Of a stretch of 64,000 nucleotides of DNA, positions 30,122 to 38,756 are shown piece after piece. The position numbers and the translations under genes are program-made. The number at the start of each line of letters is the position of its first letter. Positions within the stretch are counted from its first letter, which is position 1. This DNA is from Aurantiochytrium sp. KH105 (taxonomy: Eukaryota > Sar > Bigyra > Thraustochytrida > Thraustochytriidae): NCBI GenBank assembly GCA_003116975.1, contig BGKB01000011.1, positions 558,001 to 622,000 on the forward strand, in the 5' to 3' direction. The notes under the pieces are model-generated. The model searched no databases, was not told the origin of the DNA, and worked only from the letters and a program-made list of their open reading frames with translations.

Positions 30122-30802
30122 ATGGTGCCGCCGCCGTTTCCGTTCCCGAGGCGCTGGGGCGAGGTGGCTGCGCAGGAAGGTCACCTTTGGGGTCAGACAT
30201 GGGCAGTGCCATCACCGGCACTCGTGGCCCTTGCTGGAGGGTGGCGCAGCAACGCAGGCGGCCAGAACGCGACCGCGACACAAGACCACGAGGCGTACGA
30301 GGAGCAGCAGTGGCAGCCTGGGCAAGAAGCAAGAGGCTGCGAGGAGAATGAGTGGGACCTGGGCCAGGGCGAAGGCAACGACGAAATAATTCTCGTTGAC
30401 GCCTGGGCCGAAAAACTTGTTGCCGCTGCTCGAAAGCGCAGCGCGCGTCTGCTCCTGCAGCAGCAGGAGGAAGAGGAGGGAGAGGAAGAAGCAAGAGATC
30501 AAAAAATTCAAGACATTCAAGAAATCCCAGAACCGCCTGGCCCACCGCCACCTCTCTTGGCCAAAGCAGAAGGATTACTGCCTCCTCAAGATGCATCGTT
30601 AACGCAGAGGAGTGAGAATCCAACCAAGAAGAAAAAGCAACAAGCTGTTAAACCCAAGATGAACCGTACGTCAGCCCGGGAAAAACAGCTTTACAAACGA
30701 TACGGCTTGGAACGAGGCAAACGCATTGCGGTCAACGAAATGGCACTGGATGCGGTTTTTGCAGCGAGAGCCACCAAGCACGGTCATGACGGTACATCGT
30801 GA
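30122..30802 (+). CDS. Hypothetical acidic/proline-rich protein
   Basis: 226 residues from the first usable ATG at 30122. Three low-complexity zones: a Gly/Gln/Trp-containing N-terminal part, a Gln/Glu run (LLLQQQEEEEGEEEA) and a proline stretch (EPPGPPPPLL). These are followed by a basic Lys cluster (KKKKQQAVKPK) and a C-terminal segment, EKQLYKRYGLERGKRIAV, that looks like a short helical, possibly nucleic-acid-binding piece. I recognise no family. It could equally be the 3' exon of a longer gene. The antisense strand is also open over much of the interval, which lowers confidence. Confidence 0.4.
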   Translation: MVPPPFPFPRRWGEVAAQEGHLWGQTWAVPSPALVALAGGWRSNAGGQNATATQDHEAYEEQQWQPGQEARGCEENEWDLGQGEGNDEIILVDAWAEKLVAAARKRSARLLLQQQEEEEGEEEARDQKIQDIQEIPEPPGPPPPLLAKAEGLLPPQDASLTQRSENPTKKKKQQAVKPKMNRTSAREKQLYKRYGLERGKRIAVNEMALDAVFAARATKHGHDGTS

Positions 30803-30974
30803 TCGCGACGAAGAATGGTGTCACGACTACAGGAGAAGAAAAAGAGCCTGCGAGCTGGCAAGTACTTGTCGCGCATCGAGAATTCTCGGAGAAAAATGAC
30901 CAGAACGAACAGGCAAGCATGCAAGATATTGAACAATACAAGCGATATAAGATCAGGCGCCACTACTACAGGGG

Positions 30975-31901
30975 TCAACCGTAAATGTCGGCTAGCGTAG
31001 GGCTCATTTTGAAAGCACGGCGGAAGAGCGTCATGGCTGCATCGCAATCGCCGGCCACGGAGACCTCCTGGGCCTCTTGATACAGGCGAAAGGCCTCGTT
31101 GTCCCGTGGTGTCTTACAGATCGGGTCCCGACGCCTATACATGACGTCGGAGCGGATAATGTACTTTTCTGCTTCCTCGCCTACTGGCACACCTTCATGC
31201 ATAATGTTATGAAAGAAAATGACCATTCTTCCGGCCTTGGGAGCAGCTGTGAAGCGTACCAGGTCTGGGCGACCTGTGTATCGTCCAGCCTCGTCTTTGA
31301 CAAGCTGATCACGCTGCTCATCTGCATAGAAACGCGTGCCTCCTCCCTCTTGGCAGTCGTTAAGAAAAAGTACGATCGAGTACATGCTGCGCTCATCGCA
31401 ACTGACAATATTGTAGCCGTCCGTGTGGGGCGCAAAGTGGCCCCCCTGCCTGTACCTTGCGAAGAGGAGGTGTTCGTTCGTCCCATACGGATCCCAGGTG
31501 CCTTCGAGATCGCGTTGCCAGCGAGGCGACTCGTCGTCGTCTGTGATCTCCACGGGATCTGGGAGCTTGTCCTTGATGCGGTTCCAAAGCAGCGCGGCGA
31601 TCTCAGGCTGGTGCGTCTCGATCGTGTCTGCATTTCTGAACTCCGTCTTGCGTTCTTCCCGCGCATCCCAGAACGAGTACTTCATTTTCTCGGTTTGGGA
31701 CACCAAGTAGGCGCACTCCTCCGCGCTGAGCACGTCGTCAAGCACGACGCAGTCGAGGTCAGGCTCGGGCCGCGCCGCGACCACCCGCGCATCGCCATCC
31801 TGACGCGCCTCAAGGTCCGTGACGTTGAGGAGGTCGCCCGCCTCTGCCAGTGATTTGAGCACCGGTGCGACCTCGCCAAATGGCGAGGGACCTGTCGACA
31901 T
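30975..31901 (-). CDS. Prolyl 4-hydroxylase-like 2-oxoglutarate/Fe(II) oxygenase
   Basis: 308 residues from ATG 31901; the frame continues 15 codons further without an ATG. The double-stranded beta-helix core carries the iron triad His159 and Asp161 (GHFAPHTDGY) and His235 (HNIMHEGVPV), plus Arg250 in YIIRSDVMYRR; the position normally taken by the 2-oxoglutarate-binding Lys/Arg is satisfied. LDDVLSAEECAYLVS near residue 55 is the usual P4Hc entry segment, and NDCQEGGGTRFY is also typical. It has no signal peptide, so it is likely cytosolic or nuclear rather than a collagen-type ER enzyme. The last 45 residues look like a single TPR-type helix pair. The substrate is unknown. Confidence 0.87.
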   Translation of the reverse strand: MSTGPSPFGEVAPVLKSLAEAGDLLNVTDLEARQDGDARVVAARPEPDLDCVVLDDVLSAEECAYLVSQTEKMKYSFWDAREERKTEFRNADTIETHQPEIAALLWNRIKDKLPDPVEITDDDESPRWQRDLEGTWDPYGTNEHLLFARYRQGGHFAPHTDGYNIVSCDERSMYSIVLFLNDCQEGGGTRFYADEQRDQLVKDEAGRYTGRPDLVRFTAAPKAGRMVIFFHNIMHEGVPVGEEAEKYIIRSDVMYRRRDPICKTPRDNEAFRLYQEAQEVSVAGDCDAAMTLFRRAFKMSPTLADIYG

Positions 31902-33296
31902 CGTCTTGGTCGCTGTTGCTGTCGCTCTCGCTTTCGCGATCGCCAAGCCCCGAGTTGTGCTTTTGGTGTCTCTCGCTGCCGAGCGTGGGAAAGGACGTCT
32001 ATTTTAGGGCCTTTTTGAGTCACCCGAATCGCATCGCATCATCGTTCGTTCGACTTGCTAACGCCAAGCCAACCGAGCCAAGCCATGCAAGTAGCTTTTA
32101 TAATTTCTGGGCCTGGCGCCTGACTTGGCTGAGGTATACTTGAATGGCGTCAGTCTCAGCGCTGTTCTGAAGCACATCTTCTTTTATTTATTGGATGACC
32201 GACCAAGACCCCGATCAGAAAAAATAAGACTTCGTAGAGAGTTGATGCGCATGTCTCCAAGCAAAGTACCTGACGAAGTCAACGTTCATTTTGCGTGCAA
32301 AGCTCGCAAGGACGACGATTGAATGTCTTTGTTGTCTTTTCCCTCCAACTTGGAACCAGAGTCGAGATAACCCAAACGTCCAAGTTTGCTAACTAATGGC
32401 TCCAACCAGCCTGAGCTCACTTTGTGTAACGTCCCAAACTTTGCATACGAATGATCGGCTCTGCATCCCGCCGTCGCACATTTGCGCTTCCTCTGAGCTG
32501 GCCTCAGCTTTCCACCGCGTCTCATCTCCCGATGAGAGACGTCTTTTTCTCATCGGGAATGCGACGTCTTTCATCGGGACGCCGTGACTGTCAACTTTTT
32601 TTTCGCAAGGCTCGCTTGACACTCACCATTGCGTGTCGATTCCCCTCCTACCCGCTCGCGCCATGCATGCACTGCACATGGGTCTGTCGCTCGTGGCCGC
32701 TCGAAAGGAGCGAAGAAAGAAACGAAAAGAGAAGAGGCAAAAGTGAAGAAAAGAAACTTTTGAAGAAAGAAAGCAAGCAAGAAAGAAAGCAAGCAAGAAA
32801 GAAGAGTGAAAAGAAAGACCCACCCGAGGTCGGCCAGGTTCGACCCCGCCCGCCCCCGGCGGCGGGACCGTCGAACGTGAAGAGCGCGGCGTGCATGCAT
32901 GCTCGCACGCACGCACAAAGCCTCGCTGGCCGCGTTGCAGGCTGCAGCTGGCGCAGCGCTGCGCTGCGCGTAGCCGGGCCCGAGAGCGGCCTCACGGTGG
33001 GCCGCCGAGTCTTCGGTTACTTTTGGCGGCGCCGATACCCGGCGGAAGCGCGACTTGCGGCAAGTGCGGAAAAGAGGGGACGGGCACTTGCGCGGGCGCG
33101 CTATACTCGAGGGAACACAGCGGCGCAAATCCGTGCTTAGCCGCGGACGGCGGCGGCGCGAGTTTCGAATCCCGCGGCGCGGACAGGGGACCAAGCAGAC
33201 CGTGAAGAGCAGAGAGCGCGGCGAGGAAAGCAGGAAAGGTCCCGGCCGGCAGGCTCGCGAGGCGCGCAGGCGTCGCGCGCGCGGAGCCGCGGCAGG
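31902..33296. other. Intergenic region and CpG-rich promoter of the TPR-DnaJ gene
   Basis: 31902-32600 shows only short frames. 32715-32815 is a purine-rich GAAAGAAAGCAAGCAA simple repeat. 32880-33296 is CpG-rich leader/promoter, with GCATGCATGC, CACGCACGCAC and the CACTTGCGC-N8-TATA arrangement described separately. Long antisense frames here are artefacts of that composition. Confidence 0.55.
33085..33105 (+). promoter_or_regulatory. CACTTGCGC-N8-TATA core promoter candidate (TPR-DnaJ gene)
   Basis: CACTTGCGC at 33085-33093 is followed after exactly eight G/C bases by TATACTC at 33102. The start codon is 190 bp downstream. An inverted partial copy (GCGGCAAGTGCGG) lies just upstream, near 33056-33068. 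The same element, with the same spacing, precedes EDC4. Confidence 0.6.
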
Positions 33297-33641
33297 ATGC
33301 TGGGCGCCACCGCGGAGTTCTGCGTGCAGGAGTGGCTGAGCGAGATGGAGATGGAGATGGAGATGGAGGTCGACCAGGGAGACGGCGCGGCCGCCGTGCG
33401 CGGACTCCCAACTCCGCCCATCCCGAACCGGCCGCCGCCCGCCTCGCCCATGACGGTCGAGGGCGTGGGCTCGCCGGGAGGATTTGGCATGGGGTTCTTC
33501 GTGGCGAGGCCCCAGCCTCGCAGCGCAAAGAAGAAGAGCGCTCTCGCGCAGAAACGTAGCAAGAGCAAGAACAGGAAGAGCCTCACGAGCGCACCTTTGC
33601 AACAGCAGCAACAACAGCAGCAGCAACAACAGCAGCAACAG

Positions 33642-33674
<33 letters not shown>

Positions 33675-36359
33675 GAAATGCCAGCGAACCGCCCGACGCC
33701 TTCGCTCGTCGGACTCGCAGAAAATCTCGGCAGTACAAACATTGTCTTCAACGCAAACGAAGACGACAAGCTTGGATCTGTCCAGATGCAATATCAAACA
33801 AGCTCGTCTGCTCGTATCGTCACACCGCGAAACAAAAGCAAGAACCGTCGATCTCGCAAGTTGAAACGAACGCCACTACAGGCCTCTCGCAACGCAGGAA
33901 ATGTGGTCCCCCCAGAGCCGAGCACGGGCGGACAGGCTTCAAAACCGTGCAAGAACGCCGCTCCGCCGGGCGTCCCCCCTCCTCAGCCGCCGCCGCCGTC
34001 GCCAGGTTTTGAAAACGTCTTTATTTCGGCAGCCTCGTTCGCGGTGGGCGCGAAAAAGTCGCTTCGAGGCCGTAAATCGTGGCCCAGGAGGCCCAAAGCC
34101 GTCACGCGCACGGTCGAACAGACTTCTGCGGCAGCAGCGGCCGCAAGCGCGCGTGAACACGCCTCCAAATCTGCCATCAGCTTTACCGATGCTACAACAT
34201 CTCCCATCACCCCGGTCGCATCGAGATCGCGAAAGAAGATTGCCTCGCACTCACCTCTCGTTGTCCCGCAAGAGGAGCGCCGTCAGGACCCCGAAACGCC
34301 AAACACGTCGATTCATTTCGAAAGCAAGAGCGAGGCAGCACATGCTGGCGGTCCCGCAGCCCCTTCCGACCTCGATCTCGATTCCCCCGCGTTCAGTTTT
34401 GGCCGCAAATCTGCATCATCAGCACGAAGCCGCCGACGCAGCAGGCGCACGTCACGCTCAGACTACACGGAGAGGCGAAGAGAGCGCGATCTGTCTCCAG
34501 CCTCACTTGAAGAGAGAACGCTAAGCTCGCCCGTAGAGCCGGAATTCGACATCAATTTCTCCTTTGATCTCAACCATTTAAATCCCGAAGACCACGGTAG
34601 TGTTGAGCGCGGGGAAAACCTGGATCCAAATGAGTTTCAAGACACCGAGTATCACTCCAAGCTCTTGCAGTCGGCGGTGCGGGCCTATGGCGATTCGGGC
34701 TGCAACTCGGGCGCTAAAGAGGAGGTCGAGTCCAAGGTTGGACCGCAGCCCGAAGATGACAGCTCCGCTGCGAGCATCGAGAGCGCCAGCTGGCGCGCCG
34801 CCGACGCCATGCGATGTCATGCTAAAGAACTTTTGGACGCCGGAGAACCAGAGGCCGCGCTCGAGGTAATTGACGAGTTTTACGAACTGAACGGCGAACC
34901 CGTCGAGGCCGAAACCTACTTTTTGCGCTCTTCTGCGCATCTAGCGCGAGATGAGTACGCAGCTTGTTTGACAAATTGCCTTTTAACTTTACAAGGGGAC
35001 ACCAGCCACATTAAGGCAGCAATGCGTGGCGCGCGTGTTTTGCGCAAGATGGGCTGCTTCGCCGCGAGCGCAGACTGGCTTCGTGTGCTTGGCGGCGCAG
35101 ACGGTTCTGTTGATCCTGCGCGCGAAGAACGTGTCCTCGCCAGCGAGACGAGCGCTCTCCTGCAGCGCGCATTGAAAGTCGTGGCTCAAGCTCCAGACGC
35201 GACGGCCACTGCAGAGATTCTCAAGACCCTCGCCGAGCGTTGCCCGGGCTGGCCCTGTGCCAAGATACTCGAGGCGGTCAATGCGCACTGGAATGCGCAA
35301 CACCATACGGCTCGAGAGCATTTGGCGTACGCCCGCGCTCTTGTCGTACGCGTCGACGTCTTCCAAGTGGATCGTCGTGGTCAGTTCTCCAAGAACCCTG
35401 GACAGGTCTCCAATTGTGACACGGAAACAGCTGAGATCATTGCTACGCTCTTGCGCTCGCTGCATCGCGCCGACTTTGCTCAAGAGGCAACAACTTTTGT
35501 GGACGCTCTGCTTGACGCCTTTAAAGATCGCCAGGATGCCCCGCTGGTGGTGGCATGCAAGGAAGAAGCGGCGCTCTACGCCAATCTTGCGATAAAAAAG
35601 GATGATGCCAACGCTTTGTTCAAGGCCAAAAAGTTTGCCGAGGCCATCAATTGCTACACGGATGCCCTCCGTATCGACCCGGAGCACGATAGCTACAATG
35701 CTGTGATCCTCTGCAACCGCGCGGCGGCCTACATGGCTTTGGATCGCTTCGACAAAGCGGTAGCGGACTGCACGCATTCGCTTGAAAAGTCACCTTTGTA
35801 CAAGAAACCGCGCGTGCGGCGCGCGCGCGCCAATGAGCGTCTTGGGAAGATCAAGGTGGCCATGAGCGACATGGAAAGCGCATACGTCGAGTCTCGAGCT
35901 CCCGAATTCAAAGAAGAATTCGAGCGATTGCGCGCCGAGGCCCGTCGTCAGCGCGAGGCAAAGAACGACGCTCGCAACCAGGCACGCTGGGGCAAGTACG
36001 AACGAAAGAAACAATCGTCGTATTCATCATCTTCTCGGCAAGGTGATCCTAGCGTGCGAAAGAAAGACACGTGTCTGTACAAGATTCTTGGTGTCGCGAC
36101 CGACGCTTCACAGGCGCACATTCGGAAAGCGTACTTGAAGCTTGCGCTCAAGTACCATCCGGACAAACGCGGCACCAATGATGAGGAAGCTGTGGAGATG
36201 TTTAAAGCTATTGCTGACGCTTATGACACGCTCAAGGATCCAGTAAAGAAGGCGGATTACGACCGAAAACGCAGCTTTAGCACGCTCTTTTCATCCTTTC
36301 CATCGAGCTCAACTTCGACAAGACGTCCATCAGCGACGCCATACTATGCGTACTTTTAG
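33297..36359 (+). CDS. TPR-DnaJ co-chaperone (DNAJC7-like) with polyQ tract
   Basis: 1020 residues, ATG at 33297, single exon. The N-terminal 450 residues are disordered: a Met-Glu run, Pro-rich patches, Arg/Ser-rich segments and 25-26 consecutive glutamines (nt 33600-33675). A TPR array follows. The first set, from about residue 500, includes AMRCHAKELLDAGEPEAALE. The last set, at about 760-870, includes NALFKAKKFAEAINCYTDAL and LCNRAAAYMALDRFDKAVADC. A J domain at about 920-990 carries the HPD motif (YHPDKRG, His954). TPR units plus a C-terminal J domain is the DNAJC7/TPR2 arrangement: a J domain that stimulates Hsp70 ATPase and TPRs that bind the EEVD tails of Hsp70/Hsp90. The family is usually about 500 residues, so the N-terminal half is an addition. 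Confidence 0.9.
33600..33675 (+). repeat. CAG/CAA repeat encoding polyglutamine
   Basis: A mixed CAG and CAA run in the glutamine frame of the TPR-DnaJ gene. CAA interruptions suggest selection for the amino acid tract rather than a pure slippage expansion. Confidence 0.95.
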
Positions 36360-36814
36360 ATAGCCAGCAAGTCCACGACAGAAAAAGAGAAAGAAGGGAA
36401 ACGATGTTTGTATACTATTTGGAGGATAAAACCGTCATGAGCTATTCTGTTTCTCTCTCGATTTCTGTGAACGATGGAGTGAGTATACCTTTTGTTCGTT
36501 CTTGTTAGCTTTTTTTCTTTTTTCCCATGATCACTTCAAGAGCTGAGCACGTTTGGCAAACGCCGCGTGGATCCATCTGGCACTTTTGTGACTGGGGTAG
36601 GCCTACAACCAACACATGAAGACGAAGTCATCTTTGGCAAACGCGGAACTGCAAAGGGCAGCTATACAACTTGTGCACAGCAGCTCGTTCGCTTCTCAAG
36701 GTTTCGGCTCCTTTTGCATCATCACAAAATGTTGTTGCTTTCGTCACGGTTTGCCGCAGAAAGTGTTTCTTTCCTTTCATTTTACTTTTCCTACTTGTCT
36801 ATGAGATAGATAGA
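36360..36814. other. Spacer between convergent genes
   Basis: Shared 3' region of the TPR-DnaJ and NUP35 genes. Contains T-rich stretches and a perfect TAGGCCTA palindrome at 36598-36605. No gene seen. Confidence 0.6.
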
Positions 36815-38008
36815 TCACACGTCGAGAACCCAAGCCCAGAAGCGTTTGCATACCGACTTGGCACGACTCGGGGCCCGCTGTAATTGATCAGGTTCCCTGA
36901 CTCGGTACGATTGCTTAGCCTGATGCGAAAAGCTCGTTGAGGTCATTCCCTGGTTGCTCGCCGCCGAAGCAGCGACGCTCGCCAGGCGAGGGTCCGAGCA
37001 CGGCTTGACACCAATCATCACTTGTGTGTCACCAACATTGATAAAATGGCCATTTTGCGCCAACGCACGACTTGCCTGCACGCGGCTGCTGTAGAGAATG
37101 TGCATCCAGTTGCCAGACTCATTTCTGTGTTCGTGCACCTCGCCATAATTCTGAAAGTGCCGCAAAACAGCAAAGCCAGCACCCGTCGGGTAACCAAAGA
37201 CAGTAACCCATGATGACTGGGCCGCACCGCCGGTCATGCCGTCGACACCGGACCCTGCGCGCGCGCGACTTGCCAGCACAAGCGGCGAAGAGAGATCGAG
37301 GCCGCGTGGTGCGTCGAGATCGAGACCTACGTGGCTCGTACCCGGCGTGCGCACGGCTTGTCTTCGTCGCAAGCCTGACGCCTCGTCTCCAGCTTCTTGC
37401 TGCAGCCGCTCCACGGGCGCAGGGGTAGCTGGCATTCCGCTGAGAAGCGAATTCGATGGCGGCATGAGCATTTCCTCATCCTCGCCGTCCGAGTTGCACA
37501 CGAGCGCCAAGGTGCCTCCGTGCATGTTCCGGCTCGCATCAATATCTTCATCGTCATACGCGCTGCCCCCGCTCCTGTACTGCTGCAATTGTCCTTGGTC
37601 ATGGGACTTGCGGACTTCGTTGCCGTCGTCCATGTAGCTCGAGGAGACGCCCTTGCCTGGGGTCCTTGCTGGCGAGTATCCAAGACCCGCATTTTGCTGA
37701 CGGTTTTCTGCGCCAAAGCCGCTCTGCGCTCCACGCTGGTTCGACCCAAAGGCGCCTTGCCCGTACCCGCCGGGCGTTGTGGGCGCGAACATCGACTCGC
37801 CCACGCCAGCGCTCGCCGCCGACGCAGGGCCTCGAGGTCCTCCGCGTTTTTCGGCCGCAGACATCCGCGCTCTGCCAAAGTAAGTCGGTGTGTCGCGACT
37901 TGCGCCGGCGGCAGCGCCCGCCGCGCCGCCGCCGCCCAGCGTCGGAGTCCCGTACATGTCTCGGTCTCGCGTCTCTCGATCGTTTTCTGGGGCTCGACCG
38001 ACGATCAT
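36815..38008 (-). CDS. NUP35: Nucleoporin NUP35 / Nup53 (MPPN RRM)
   Basis: 397 residues from ATG 38008. Residues from about 266 to 338 are the Nup35-type RRM: WVTVFGYPTGAGFAVLRHF, then GNWMHILYSSRVQASRAL and VMIGVKPC, the landmark sequences of the MPPN domain, which dimerises rather than binding RNA. The N-terminal 260 residues are disordered, Gly/Ser/Ala-rich, with a few FG-like spots (AFGSN, SGFGAEN). The last residues, KRFWAWVLDV, form a short amphipathic helix like the C-terminal membrane-binding helix of yeast Nup53 and vertebrate NUP35. It acts in the inner ring of the nuclear pore, linking NUP93 and NUP155 partners to the pore membrane. Divergent from EDC4 with 530 bp between the start codons. 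Confidence 0.93.
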   Translation of the reverse strand: MIVGRAPENDRETRDRDMYGTPTLGGGGAAGAAAGASRDTPTYFGRARMSAAEKRGGPRGPASAASAGVGESMFAPTTPGGYGQGAFGSNQRGAQSGFGAENRQQNAGLGYSPARTPGKGVSSSYMDDGNEVRKSHDQGQLQQYRSGGSAYDDEDIDASRNMHGGTLALVCNSDGEDEEMLMPPSNSLLSGMPATPAPVERLQQEAGDEASGLRRRQAVRTPGTSHVGLDLDAPRGLDLSSPLVLASRARAGSGVDGMTGGAAQSSWVTVFGYPTGAGFAVLRHFQNYGEVHEHRNESGNWMHILYSSRVQASRALAQNGHFINVGDTQVMIGVKPCSDPRLASVAASAASNQGMTSTSFSHQAKQSYRVREPDQLQRAPSRAKSVCKRFWAWVLDV

Positions 38009-38148
38009 CGATCATCAACCTCCCTCGTCTATCTCCCCTACATTGCGGTGGTGGTTACGCAAATCCGAGTCCCGTTCTCTCCGCGCACCTTCTTTCTCCG
38101 TCCTCCACCCGCAGCGGACCCCGGAGCATCCCACGCGAGTCCTCGCCC

Positions 38149-38290
38149 CACTTGCGGCGGGCGGAGTTTCACTTGCGGCCGCCAAAGGCCCACTTGCGGG
38201 GCGCGGTTTGGCGCGGTTTGGCGCGGTTTGCGCGCGGCGCAGTGCGCGGCGCGCGGAGCTCCACTTGCGGCGCGGAAAGCGCACTTGCGC
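38149..38290 (+). promoter_or_regulatory. Phased array of CACTTGCG elements
   Basis: CACTTGCGG at 38149-38157, 38170-38178, 38191-38199 and 38262-38270, and CACTTGCGC at 38282-38290, all in one orientation. The first three are exactly 21 bp apart and the last two 20 bp apart, about two DNA helical turns, so bound factors would face the same side. Three GCGCGGTTTG units fill the gap. This looks like a real regulatory array for EDC4, though the factor is unknown. Confidence 0.6.
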
Positions 38291-38303
38291 GCGGCGGCTA
38301 TAA
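38282..38303 (+). promoter_or_regulatory. CACTTGCGC-N8-TATAA core promoter candidate (EDC4)
   Basis: CACTTGCGC at 38282-38290, then eight bases (GCGGCGGC), then TATAACTC at 38299. The spacing is identical to the element at 33085-33105. The start codon is about 240 bp downstream. Confidence 0.6.
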
Positions 38304-38538
38304 CTCTGTTCGCGGCGCTATCTTCGCGAGGCCGCAGAGCAGACTCGGGGAGGGCGGCGGCTAGCAAGCGAGCGAGCAAACACTCAGCCTGGATCGGAGC
38401 GCCGCGACGGTTGCCCTGCGCGCGCGCGGCGAGGCGAGGCGACGCGAGGCGACGCGACGCGACGCGAGGCAAGGCGGTCGCCTGCGGCGAGGGAGCGGGA
38501 CGCGCGGCGAGCGGCGCGGCCAGCGCACGCTCGCGAGC

Positions 38539-38714
38539 ATGAGCAAGTCTAACCTCCTCAATGAGCTCTTCAAGGACCTCGCCACGGGCCCGCCCCAGCT
38601 CGGCGGCGGCGGCGGGGCTGCTGCCGGCGGCGTGGCGGCCAAGCCGAAGCCGTCGTCGAAGGAGGGCAATGGGCATCAAGAGACCGCAATGAGCGCAGCG
38701 GGCAACGGCACGAC

Positions 38715-38756
<42 letters not shown>

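Larger units (their letters stand above)
38009..38538. other. Bidirectional promoter between NUP35 and EDC4
   Basis: CpG-rich. The NUP35 side (38009-38140) has no clear motif. The EDC4 side carries a phased CACTTGCG array, three tandem GCGCGGTTTG units (38201-38230) and a TATA element, described separately. 38400-38480 holds a GCGAG/GCGACGC simple repeat. Confidence 0.6.

Noticed and set aside
33161..33185. A GTTTCGAATCCC string resembling a tRNA T-loop
   Set aside because: The flanking stem does not pair and no D- or anticodon arm is found upstream. No tRNA was found in the window.
32571..33797. A 408-codon minus-strand frame with a poly-Leu run, and an overlapping poly-Cys frame
   Set aside because: Both are antisense readings of the CAG/CAA polyQ tract and the CpG-rich leader of the TPR-DnaJ gene.
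37397..38542. A 381-codon plus-strand frame across NUP35 and the NUP35-EDC4 promoter
   Set aside because: Antisense to NUP35 in its first half and CpG promoter in its second. Ends at the EDC4 start region.
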